From: Pseudomonas sp. SST3
GTDB lineage: Bacteria; Pseudomonadota; Gammaproteobacteria; Pseudomonadales; Pseudomonadaceae
Length of the DNA: 64,000 nt
Direction of reading: 5' to 3'
Assembly: GCF_003325755.1 (NCBI RefSeq)
Contig: NZ_QORI02000020.1
Location: forward strand, 13,704-77,703
Positions 1 through 7,209 of the stretch are shown here, piece by piece. Numbering within the stretch: the stretch's first letter is position 1; each line of letters starts with the position of its first letter. The notes beneath the pieces were generated by a model. That model searched no databases, was not told the DNA's origin, and worked only from the letters and a program-made list of their open reading frames with translations. Both the position numbers and the translations under genes were made by a program.

Positions 1-551
1 ACGAGTGGCTGAGGCAAATCAGTCCGTTCACGGTTGCAGCTCCAGATGGTGAATACAGGCAGTGGAAACCACTGCCAGCGCACTGCCGCGCAAGGCCGCA
101 GGCGCATTCCAGCCAGCCCGCCAGGTGCCTGCGAGGCAAGCGCATTCAGTGTGAGACGCGGTTGTTCGGCGGCACAGAACACTTCGATCCAGAGACGGTC
201 GAGCCGAGCCACATCGGCGAGATAGGGCAACTCGCGCGCCGGCTCGAAGGTGTGCAGGAAGTCAGCGAAATCGACGCCATATTCGATCAGTTGCGCCAGT
301 ACCGGGGGCGATCTACGGACATAGTGTGCGGCGGTCGCGGCGAACCACTGGGGGCCCACCAGTCGCTCGACAGTGGGAAAGTTGGCTCGCAGCGCGTCCA
401 CACAGCCTTTCATTACCGTATTGCGGTACACCGCGAAGCCTGGCTGCTTGGTCAACGCGCGCATCCATTCCGCGTCTTCGGAGCCCTCGGGCTCGACACC
501 CTGCAAGGCCTCGACGAACGCGTCTTGAAATCTTCCAAGCGATACGCTCAT
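1..551 (-). CDS. bufC: BufC/HvfC-like DUF2063 protein, truncated by the window edge
   Basis: This is a partial gene whose start codon is at 551 and which runs off the left edge (183 codons visible, no stop). The N-terminus MSVSLGRFQDAFVEALQG and the segment PGFAVYRNTVMKGCVDALRANFP are typical of the N-terminal DUF2063 domain, annotated as a putative DNA-binding domain but known as the partner (BufC/HvfC) of MNIO enzymes. It probably presents the precursor peptide to the BufB enzyme. Its ATG overlaps the bufB stop codon by four bases (ATGA), so the two are translationally coupled. Family assignment is from recognisable sequence; the partner role is inferred from what is known of bufferin systems. 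Confidence 0.85.
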   Translation of the reverse strand, partial: MSVSLGRFQDAFVEALQGVEPEGSEDAEWMRALTKQPGFAVYRNTVMKGCVDALRANFPTVERLVGPQWFAATAAHYVRRSPPVLAQLIEYGVDFADFLHTFEPARELPYLADVARLDRLWIEVFCAAEQPRLTLNALASQAPGGLAGMRLRPCAAVRWQWFPLPVFTIWSCNRERTDLPQPL

Positions 552-1390
552 CCCACCCTCCTCTGCCGATCGAGCAACCGCTGTGCACAGTCGCGCTCGT
601 CCAGCAACTCTGCGAACGACGGCAACTGGTCGTCACGTTCGATCAAGGTGGGCCTCGCACCAATTCGCTCGATCAGACGCTGGTACAACGCCCATACCGC
701 AGCGGTGATGGGTGCATCGTGGGAATCGATCAACAGACCGGAATCTCCCTGCCAATCCTGGCTGTGCCCGGCCAGGTGCACCTCGATGACGGCCTGAGCG
801 GGGAACTGATCGACATAAGTAAGCGCGTCGAAATCGAGGTTATGTGCACTGACGAATACGTTGTTGATGTCCAACAGCAAGCCGCAGCCACTGCGCCGGA
901 CCAGCTCGGTAAGAAAGTCGATTTCGTCCCACTCGTGCCCCTCGATACGCAGGTAATGGCTGGGGTTCTCCACAGCGATCTGCCGCCCGAGCAGGTCTTG
1001 GGTGCGCTGAACGTTGTCGACGATCCGCGTCAGCGCGGCATCGGTGCGTGGAAATGGCAACAGATCGGGATGGTACTGCCCTCGCCAGGCGGACCAAGCG
1101 AGGTGTTCTGAAATCAAGGCTGGCCGAACCCGCTCAGCCAGCGTTTTGAGTCGCTGCAGATGTGCCTTGTCCGGTGGGCAGTCGGCTGCCAGCGACAGCG
1201 ACACGCCGTGCAGCGAAAGCGAATGGCGTTCTCCGACTGCCTCCAGCCAGGCAAGACGGGCGCCGCCGTCAGCCATGTAGTTCTCCGGGTGCACCTCGAA
1301 CCAGACTCCGCAGGCGCCACATTCCTGTGCCGCCTCGTAGTACTCAGGCTTAAGGCTGAGACCAGCCCCCAGGTGAGCTGACATGACCAT
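548..1390 (-). CDS. bufB: MNIO-family (DUF692) peptide-modifying oxidase BufB
   Basis: This 280-residue protein is a full-length DUF692 / MNIO (multinuclear non-heme iron oxidase) enzyme with a TIM-barrel fold. Expected metal-ligand segments are present: HPENYM near residue 34, SLHGVSLSL near 58, SEHLAW near 94, VENPSHY, LLDINNVFVS, EVHLAGH and DSHDAP. In bufferin systems the enzyme converts cysteines of the small precursor into heterocycles that bind copper. It lies 15 bases after bufA1 and overlaps bufC by four bases, so the three form one operon. A second in-frame ATG two codons later (1384) is an equally possible start. Family is certain; copper bufferin as substrate is inferred from the neighbour. 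Confidence 0.92.
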   Translation of the reverse strand: MVMSAHLGAGLSLKPEYYEAAQECGACGVWFEVHPENYMADGGARLAWLEAVGERHSLSLHGVSLSLAADCPPDKAHLQRLKTLAERVRPALISEHLAWSAWRGQYHPDLLPFPRTDAALTRIVDNVQRTQDLLGRQIAVENPSHYLRIEGHEWDEIDFLTELVRRSGCGLLLDINNVFVSAHNLDFDALTYVDQFPAQAVIEVHLAGHSQDWQGDSGLLIDSHDAPITAAVWALYQRLIERIGARPTLIERDDQLPSFAELLDERDCAQRLLDRQRRVG

Positions 1391-1405
1391 CGGCAGCGTC
1401 CTCGA

Positions 1406-1678
1406 TCAGGCGTCGATCGGCGTCAGCGAGCCAGTGCCATTAGGCGTCTCGATCGAGGTGCAGGTGCCCTCTGGTACGTTCTTCCAGGCGTTGCCCTGAT
1501 AGTCCGTCTTCGAGGTGCCAGCACAACTGGTGCCGGCGCCGGCTTTACAGTCGTTCTGGCCCGCAAGCGCGACGCCATAGCATTTTTCCATGGCGCCTTC
1601 GGTTTTTTCGGCAGCCGTGGCTCCGGCGGCAAGGGATGCAAGGGCAACAGCTGCGGCGGCAAGGGCGAGATTGTTCAT
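1406..1678 (-). CDS. bufA1: BufA1/HvfA-like bufferin precursor (DUF2282)
   Basis: This is a 90-residue secreted small protein. Residues 1-23 form a signal peptide ([19 protein letters not shown], cleavage around ATA-AEK). The mature part has exactly four cysteines (33, 44, 52 and 73) in the spacing typical of DUF2282: [18 protein letters not shown] and PEGTC. Homologues are ribosomally made, modified copper-sequestering peptides. The start at 1678 is chosen because the signal peptide begins there; the reading frame is open further upstream but crosses the promoter. The gene is first in an operon with bufB and bufC and is preceded by a near-perfect ECF promoter motif. Copper binding is inferred from the family. 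Confidence 0.9.
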   Translation of the reverse strand: MNNLALAAAAVALASLAAGATAAEKTEGAMEKCYGVALAGQNDCKAGAGTSCAGTSKTDYQGNAWKNVPEGTCTSIETPNGTGSLTPIDA

Positions 1679-1744
1679 ATTGGTAGTTCTCCATGCGATT
1701 CGCGACATGCGGCCAACAGTTGTTGATGGCCACTCAATCGTTAG

Positions 1745-1770
1745 TTCGCGCGGCGACCGCTCGCGGTTAC
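1745..1770 (-). promoter_or_regulatory. SigF-type ECF promoter of the buf operon
   Basis: On the minus strand TGTAACC is followed, 16 bases after its last C, by CGAA. GTAACC is at 1770-1765 and CGAA at 1748-1745. This matches the -35/-10 pattern that I recall for Caulobacter SigF, which controls homologous DUF2282 operons. The same motif with the same spacing stands in front of the sigma factor gene at 1885-1910. It lies about 67 bases upstream of the bufA1 start. Confidence 0.8.
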
Positions 1771-1884
1771 AGTGATGGAGATTTTCTTTGAGATATTTTT
1801 CGCCCGCTCTACCGTAGCGACGTGCGGCGGCCTGGCGGCTGGTAACACGCAATTGAATTGTCGCGGCGAAAACTCCTTCCCTCT

Positions 1885-1910
1885 GTAACCAGAGCGCTCG
1901 ATGCAACGAA
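1885..1910 (+). promoter_or_regulatory. SigF-type ECF promoter motif at the sigma factor gene
   Basis: GTAACC at 1885-1890 (preceded by T) and CGAA at 1907-1910 are separated by exactly 16 bases, identical to the motif in front of bufA1. Ten fixed bases repeated at both ends of one divergent intergenic region is very unlikely by chance. This suggests autoregulation. The motif overlaps the apparent ATG of the sigma factor gene at 1901, which is odd. Confidence 0.7.
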
Positions 1911-2467
1911 CTACCAGTCATAAAGCGTTAAAAGAGCGCGAGGCCCGCCTGCAAGCACTTCTGCTGCAGGGACTAGAGGGCAACGAGGCGGCTTACCGGC
2001 AATTCCTCATGCTGCTCGGGGCGCATCTGCGCAGCTTTCTGCGGCGCCGGTTGCAAACAGCAGACGTCGAAGACCTGCTGCAGGAAACGTTGCTGGCGGT
2101 GCACAACGCGCGTCACACCTATCGCTCCGACCAACCGCTCACCGTCTGGGTACAGGCCATCGCGCGCTACAAGCTGATGGATTATTTCCGCGCCCATGCA
2201 CGGCGCGATGCGCTCAACAATCCGCTAGACGACGAAGCGATGCTGCTCGCCGGTGAAGACCACCTGGCCGACCAGGCACAGCGCGATCTGACCCTGCTGC
2301 TGGAGCAATTACCGGACAAGCAGCGTTTGCCGATACTTTACGTCAAGGTGCAGGGGCTCTCAGTGAGCGAGGCAGCCGCACTCACGGGGCTCTCCGTCTC
2401 CGCCGTGAAAGTTGGCGTGCATCGCGGCCTGAAGGCGCTGGCCGCCCTGATTAGAGGTGCCCGATGA
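1901..2467 (+). CDS. sigF: ECF sigma factor, SigF-like
   Basis: This 188-residue sigma-70 family protein has a region-2 domain (about 25-100, core [14 protein letters not shown] at 55-68 and [13 protein letters not shown]) and a region-4 helix-turn-helix (about 130-182, [20 protein letters not shown]). It lacks regions 1 and 3, as ECF factors do. It overlaps the anti-sigma gene by four bases. Its likely targets are its own operon and the divergent buf operon, which share a promoter motif. Related SigF factors respond to metal stress. The start at 1901 is the only ATG/GTG/TTG that retains region 2, yet it lies inside the promoter motif, so the true start or promoter use is uncertain. Confidence 0.9.
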   Translation: MQRTTSHKALKEREARLQALLLQGLEGNEAAYRQFLMLLGAHLRSFLRRRLQTADVEDLLQETLLAVHNARHTYRSDQPLTVWVQAIARYKLMDYFRAHARRDALNNPLDDEAMLLAGEDHLADQAQRDLTLLLEQLPDKQRLPILYVKVQGLSVSEAAALTGLSVSAVKVGVHRGLKALAALIRGAR

Positions 2468-3105
2468 AAACCGATGACCTGATTTCAATGCTCGCCAGCA
2501 ACGTCCCCCCCACGGGAAACCGAATCGTCGCCTGGCGCTTCAGCCTTGCGGTCGTGATTGGCCTGCTGCTCGCACTGCTGGGGCTGCTGACGTTCTTCGG
2601 CGTGCGTCCGGACCTCGCCGAAGTGGCGACCACGCCGTTGTTCTGGGGCAAGGTCGCGCTGCCGGCCACCCTGCTTGGCGGCTCCCTGATGATGAGCACG
2701 CGCCTGGCTCGGCCCGGCGTGCGCGCCGGCGCCAGCTGGGCGGCAATCAGCTTGCCGGTGGGTGCCGTATGGCTGGCGGCAGCGGGACTGCTGCTCAGCG
2801 CATCCGCCGAGCGCCGCTGGGTACTGGTGTTTGGCGAGACCTGGCAGGTCTGCCCGCTCAACATTGCCGTGCTTTCGGTACCTGCGTTCGTCACGGTGTT
2901 TTGGGCCATGCGCGGACTGGCACCCACCCGGCTGCGTCTGGCAGGGGCCGCGGGCGGCCTGCTGGCCGGCTCGATGGCGACACTCGCTTACAGCCTGCAC
3001 TGCCCGGAGATGAGCGTTGCCTTCTGGGCGGTCTGGTATGTGCTGGGCATGGCGGTCCCCACCGCACTCGGCGCCTCGCTGGGGCCGCGTCTGCTGCGCT
3101 GGTAA
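2464..3105 (+). CDS. nrsF: NrsF-like anti-sigma factor (DUF1109)
   Basis: This is a 213-residue inner-membrane protein with about six hydrophobic segments (roughly 24-46, 60-78, 90-112, 130-148, 158-178 and 186-206) and the DUF1109 signature. Cysteines at 130 (WQVCPLNI) and 180 (LHCPEMS) sit almost exactly where Caulobacter NrsF has its two metal-sensing cysteines. In the family the protein holds SigF at the membrane until metal stress releases it. It starts four bases before the sigma factor gene ends, so the two are co-translated. Sensing function is inferred from the conserved cysteines. Confidence 0.9.
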   Translation: MKTDDLISMLASNVPPTGNRIVAWRFSLAVVIGLLLALLGLLTFFGVRPDLAEVATTPLFWGKVALPATLLGGSLMMSTRLARPGVRAGASWAAISLPVGAVWLAAAGLLLSASAERRWVLVFGETWQVCPLNIAVLSVPAFVTVFWAMRGLAPTRLRLAGAAGGLLAGSMATLAYSLHCPEMSVAFWAVWYVLGMAVPTALGASLGPRLLRW

Positions 3106-3191
3106 AACCCCGAGCGCGCATTTCGTTCAATACCAGCGCCATCTCGGCTCCTATCTTCGCGCAGTAATCCTGCGCGAAACGAGGAGTTTCG

Positions 3192-3776
3192 ATGACCTTG
3201 CTTCTCTCAATGGCCGCCTTTGCGCTGGCCTCTTCCATCTCGCCCGGCCCAGTCAACATCGTTGCGCTCACTGCCGGCGCTCAGTTCGGCCTGCGTGCCG
3301 CCATGCGCCACGTCAGCGGGGCCACCATCGGTTTTACCGTGCTGCTGTTGCTGATCGGTCTGGGGCTAAGCGAGGTGCTGAGTCGCTGGCCCTGGTTGAC
3401 TGAATCCATCCGTCTGGCCGGCGTCGCATTTCTGCTGTACATGGCTTATCGGCTGGCGAGCGATGATGGCCGGCTTAGCACCAGAGCAACGCTGCAACCG
3501 ACGATGCTCTACGGGGCGATGATGCAGTGGCTGAATCCGAAAGCCTGGCTCGCCTCGGTGGCCGGCATGGGGCTGTTCGCCACCGCCGGTGATGCGCCAT
3601 CGGTATGGCGCTTCGCGGTGATCTATTTCGTGATCTGCTACGCCTCGCTGGCTTGCTGGGCCTATGCTGGCAGCTTCTTGCGGCATTATCTGGGTAATGC
3701 GGCGCGGCTGCGATTGTTCAACCGGATCATGGCCGCGCTGCTGGTCGGCTGTGCAGCTTATCTGTTGCTGTCATAG
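3192..3776 (+). CDS. LysE/RhtB-family amino-acid exporter
   Basis: This 194-residue protein has the length and pattern of LysE-family exporters: an N-terminal segment with the signature SSISPGPVNIVALTAGAQFG, a long hydrophobic second segment, the QWLNPKAWLAS motif near residue 115, and six predicted membrane spans. Members export amino acids or small metabolites in exchange for protons. The substrate cannot be read from the sequence. It converges on an AraC-family gene 45 bases downstream, a common pairing in which the AraC protein controls the exporter. A Shine-Dalgarno-like GAGGAG precedes the ATG. Confidence 0.9.
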   Translation: MTLLLSMAAFALASSISPGPVNIVALTAGAQFGLRAAMRHVSGATIGFTVLLLLIGLGLSEVLSRWPWLTESIRLAGVAFLLYMAYRLASDDGRLSTRATLQPTMLYGAMMQWLNPKAWLASVAGMGLFATAGDAPSVWRFAVIYFVICYASLACWAYAGSFLRHYLGNAARLRLFNRIMAALLVGCAAYLLLS

Positions 3777-3821
3777 CAGCCCCGGACCCTACCGTCATAT
3801 CGAAAGACAGCGTCGCTCTCT

Positions 3822-4673
3822 TCAGGCTCGACGTTGGCCGCGATAATGCCCGGGCGTTGCCGCCAGTAGTTGCTTGAAGGCGCGTTGCAGATGCGCCTGA
3901 TCGGCGAAGCCGGCGGCCAGCGCCGCCTCCGCGATCGGCATGCCGCGGCGCAATTCGGTGCGGGCGAACTGCACCCGACGGTTGGTCAGATAGGCGTGCG
4001 GTGTCATGCCGTAGTGCTTTTTGAATGAACGGATCAGGGCGGATGGCGACACCCCCACCGTCGAGCAGATTTCATCCAGCTTTAGCGAGCGCTGGTAGTT
4101 GTCGGCGATGAACTCGGCTGCTCGCTTCAGCTTCGGATCGCTCACTGAGGCTGCCGTCTCCATTCCTAATCGTCGGTGCATGGCGCTGAAGAACTCCACC
4201 GCGGTGCTGTGTTTTTGTAAGTGATCCGCCTGATCATCGGTTAGCACTGTATGGAGGCGCCTGAACCCTGCCTGCAGCAGCGGATCGCGCGTCAGTATCG
4301 GTGAGAACCTCCGAAACCCGCTGCAACCCACGCCCAGTTCAGCCTGCAGATCGGCAAGCCAGCCAGCGTCGAGGTAGAGCATGCGATACGCCCAGGGCTG
4401 GTTCTCGATCGGATTGCAGGCGTGGACATCGCCGGGATTCATCAGCACCAGCGTCCCGGCGTCGATGCGGCACTGCTGCCGGCCGTTGATGTAAGTGCTG
4501 GAGCCGCTATCAATCAGGCCAACGGAGAAGGTTTCATGACTGTGCCTGGCGTAACAGACGCGCCGCCCGTCCACCACCGTACGGGATTCGATAAAAGGCA
4601 GCGCCGCGTCCCGCCAGAAGCTGGAGCCCGCATCTGCCGGTTGTGGTGTGAGGTTCGACTGGGTCGGGTACAT
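3822..4673 (-). CDS. AraC-family transcriptional regulator with cupin sensor
   Basis: This 283-residue regulator has an N-terminal AraC-type cupin (about 20-150, with YARHSHETFSVGLI and LMNPGDVHACNP) and a C-terminal double helix-turn-helix (about 180-283, SLKLDEICSTVGVSPSALIR and PIAEAALAAGFADQAHLQRA). The frame stays open upstream to 5048 across the neighbouring gene, but the ATG at 4673 gives the family's normal length. It faces the LysE exporter tail to tail and probably regulates it, sensing a small ligand through the cupin. The ligand is unknown. Confidence 0.88.
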   Translation of the reverse strand: MYPTQSNLTPQPADAGSSFWRDAALPFIESRTVVDGRRVCYARHSHETFSVGLIDSGSSTYINGRQQCRIDAGTLVLMNPGDVHACNPIENQPWAYRMLYLDAGWLADLQAELGVGCSGFRRFSPILTRDPLLQAGFRRLHTVLTDDQADHLQKHSTAVEFFSAMHRRLGMETAASVSDPKLKRAAEFIADNYQRSLKLDEICSTVGVSPSALIRSFKKHYGMTPHAYLTNRRVQFARTELRRGMPIAEAALAAGFADQAHLQRAFKQLLAATPGHYRGQRRA

Positions 4674-4809
4674 GTTCGGGTCTGCCACGCTGGAAGAGAT
4701 CAGCCTAGTCGAAAACGCGATGAGCTTGCAGAGTATGTCTGCGCTGTTTCGGTTGGGCACTCGGCGAAAGACCTTGCCTGCGCAGCGAAGCATCTCTAGT
4801 GCTCGGGCA

Positions 4810-5772
4810 TCAGAGGATCTCCAACCCTTCACATTTGTAATCACCGATGAAAATATCGTCTTGCAGCACTTCACCGTCGAGGTTGAAACAGAACAGATAG
4901 CTTTCGGTGCGATCGCCGATTTCCACGCTTTTGAGCCCGATGCATTCGTCGGGATGCCCCGGCAGGATCTTGAATGAGGAAATGCCGCGCTCGGGGTTGC
5001 AGTCGCCGACCTGCAGCGTGCGGATTTCACTGAAGTCTTCGTTGGCAATGATCAAGGTGTTGGCGCCCCGCTCGCACTCGTCAACGGCCAGATCGAACGG
5101 CGAGGAGGAGATTTTGCGCGGGAAGAACAGCCACTCGCGACGGTACGGATGCCATTCAACCGCCTCGTGGATAACGTAACCGTCCGGCCCGATGCCCAAT
5201 GCATCACGAATGCGCTGGTAGCGGTCAGCCCAGTCAACACTGCGCACGCCGTAGTTGCGATCGATCAGCTTCACCCACTCTTCGGCCGGCCGCTTGCCAT
5301 GACTGCCAACGATCAGTTGATCCCCCCAGAGCGTCGCCCATTCGCTCTTGAAGCCCTTGAACGCTTCATCACCGCTGCCGGTCATGAGGATCTGCCGCGG
5401 CACCAGCTTGTGTTGATCGCGAATTTCGCAGACCAGCCCAGTTCGATCATCGAAGGTCACCAGGCGTTTACCGAACATTACCAGTTCGGAAAATTCGGCG
5501 CCCCGCCCGCCCTCGGCGAATAGGCTGACCAGCCGGAACTCGCCGCCCTGGGCTTCCGGGATGTCTTCAAAGCGATAACCTGGCCGCCCGGTTTGCGGGT
5601 CGAGCCTACGATGGAGGCGATCATGGCGCAGCGTCGACTGCCAGCTGACCCGACCATCGTTCAGCTCGACCTGAGAGGCATGGTCCTCGTCGGTGATAAT
5701 CGCCAGCAGATACTCGCTGGCGCTGTTGTCGTAACGCTCCAGCCGACGGATGTCGAAGTTCTTGTCACTCAT
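4810..5772 (-). CDS. Apyrase-family protein, homologue of calcium-activated nucleotidase (CANT1)
   Basis: This 320-residue protein matches the animal soluble calcium-activated nucleotidase / blood-feeder apyrase family along its whole length. Segments include GGRGAEFSELVMFGKRL, TFDDRTGLVCEI, FKGFKSEWATLWGDQL, GYVIHEAVEWHPYRREW, RGISSFKILPGHPDE, and the C-terminal YKCEGLEIL (CANT1 has YEGIEFI). The fold is a five-bladed propeller with a central calcium; the enzyme hydrolyses nucleoside di- or triphosphates. No signal peptide or membrane anchor is visible, so the product would be cytoplasmic, unlike the secreted animal enzymes. It lies 136 bases upstream of the AraC gene on the same strand. Family is clear; substrate here is unknown. 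Confidence 0.85.
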   Translation of the reverse strand: MSDKNFDIRRLERYDNSASEYLLAIITDEDHASQVELNDGRVSWQSTLRHDRLHRRLDPQTGRPGYRFEDIPEAQGGEFRLVSLFAEGGRGAEFSELVMFGKRLVTFDDRTGLVCEIRDQHKLVPRQILMTGSGDEAFKGFKSEWATLWGDQLIVGSHGKRPAEEWVKLIDRNYGVRSVDWADRYQRIRDALGIGPDGYVIHEAVEWHPYRREWLFFPRKISSSPFDLAVDECERGANTLIIANEDFSEIRTLQVGDCNPERGISSFKILPGHPDECIGLKSVEIGDRTESYLFCFNLDGEVLQDDIFIGDYKCEGLEIL

Positions 5773-5962
5773 TGATCGGTCTCGATTGGCACATGGCGCC
5801 AGCAGGCGCGACGCAGGTGGGTTCGTCTGAATTGGGACAGCGCGTGCGGTGCAAGTTCATCCTGTATCCGTCTGCCTTTGCCGACAGCCATTCACGCAGA
5901 CTGCGCAGCAGCTTCGTTTGTTTTATTGTCCAAGCCCCACAGCACAAGACGAACGAGGCGGC

Positions 5963-7141
5963 ATGGCTTTTCATTTCTATCAACCGCAGGCTTCGGCCGG
6001 CTCCACCTCACCGACGGCATTGCCGCGGCAGGCCGTTGCCACGCCGCTCTTGCATCGCATGCTGGCCGGTATCGGCGGGCTCGTGCTGCTGAGCCTGGCC
6101 GGCTGTGGCAGCCAGCAGCCGGAAACACCCGCGCCGCGTCCCGATGAGGTCCGCAGCAAGATCGTGAGCCTGATTCCAGCCGATATCCCCGACCGCAAGG
6201 GCTGGGCGACGGATATCTACGCCGCGTTCGATGCGCTGGAGATTCCACCGACCGATGAAAACCTCTGTGCAGTGCTCGCGGTCACCGTTCAGGAGTCCAC
6301 GTTCCAGGCGACACCTCCCGTGCCCGGCCTGGCGAAGATCGCACGGGAAGAAATCTACCGTCGTGCCGCCCGGCTGCATGTCCCGCGTTTCGTAGTTAAC
6401 GCCGCCCTGGATGTCCGTTCGCCCAACGGCAGGACCTATAGTGAACGCCTGAATGCGGTGCGCACTGAAGAGCAACTGAGCGCAATATTTGATGACTTTC
6501 TCGGCATCATGCCGCTTGGCAAGCAACTCTTCGGCACGCTCAACCCGGTCAAGACCGGCGGGCCAATGCAGGTCAGCATCGCCTTCGCCGAACACCGCCG
6601 TTGGGAATATCCCTTTGACTACAAGGGCTCGATACGCGACGAAGTGTTTACTCGTCGTGGCGGCATGTACTTTGGCATCGCCCATCTGCTGGATTACCCC
6701 GCCAGCTATACGCAGCCGCTGTATCGCTTCGCCGATTTCAACGCCGGCTGGTACGCCAGCCGCAATGCCGCCTTCCAGAATGCAGTGGCGCGGGCCAGCG
6801 GTACCAAGCTGGCGCTCGATGGCGACCTGATCATTCATGGCAGCAGCAAGGCCGGGCAGACCGAGCGAGCGGTACGTTCGCTGGCCAGCAAGCTCGACAT
6901 GAGTGAAACGGCGATTCGCAACGCCCTGGAGCACGGCGACACGCATGGCTTTGAGAAAACCCGACTTTACGAGCAGGTGTTCGCCCTGGCGGAGAAGCGT
7001 GTGGGTAAACCGCTGCCGCGTGCGGTGCTTCCTGGTATCCGCCTGGAGAGCCCGAAGATTACGCGCAACCTGACCACCGCCTGGTTTGCCAATCGAGTCA
7101 ACGACCGGCACCTGGCCTGCATGAAACGCGCCCGCAGCTGA
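5963..7141 (+). CDS. DUF1615 lipoprotein
   Basis: This 392-residue protein begins with a lipoprotein signal: a hydrophobic stretch ending in LLSLAGCGS, whose cysteine would be lipidated. The start at 5963 is preceded by GAGGCG; a later ATG in front of LAGIGGLVLL is possible because the N-terminal extension is unusually long. The rest is the DUF1615 family, with EVRSKIVSLIPADIPDRKGW, TVQESTFQ, YRFADFNAGWYASRNAAFQ and a C-terminal LTTAWFANRVNDRHLAC. The pattern of an N-terminal VQEST (a lysozyme-like glutamate region) hints at a murein-related role, but no function is established. Confidence 0.88.
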   Translation: MAFHFYQPQASAGSTSPTALPRQAVATPLLHRMLAGIGGLVLLSLAGCGSQQPETPAPRPDEVRSKIVSLIPADIPDRKGWATDIYAAFDALEIPPTDENLCAVLAVTVQESTFQATPPVPGLAKIAREEIYRRAARLHVPRFVVNAALDVRSPNGRTYSERLNAVRTEEQLSAIFDDFLGIMPLGKQLFGTLNPVKTGGPMQVSIAFAEHRRWEYPFDYKGSIRDEVFTRRGGMYFGIAHLLDYPASYTQPLYRFADFNAGWYASRNAAFQNAVARASGTKLALDGDLIIHGSSKAGQTERAVRSLASKLDMSETAIRNALEHGDTHGFEKTRLYEQVFALAEKRVGKPLPRAVLPGIRLESPKITRNLTTAWFANRVNDRHLACMKRARS

Positions 7142-7209
7142 GCGACTGGCGGAACGATTCCCGACCGATGCAACTCGCAATAGGACGATTGGCAACAAAC
7201 GGGATCGCC

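Noticed and set aside
1842..1870. GTAAC followed by CGAA as another SigF promoter upstream of sigF
   Set aside because: The spacing is 20 bases after GTAAC and the sixth -35 base does not match, unlike the two perfect sites nearby.
4674..5048. Upstream extension of the AraC-family gene
   Set aside because: The added 125 residues overlap the apyrase gene in another frame and have no homology; the ATG at 4673 gives the normal length.
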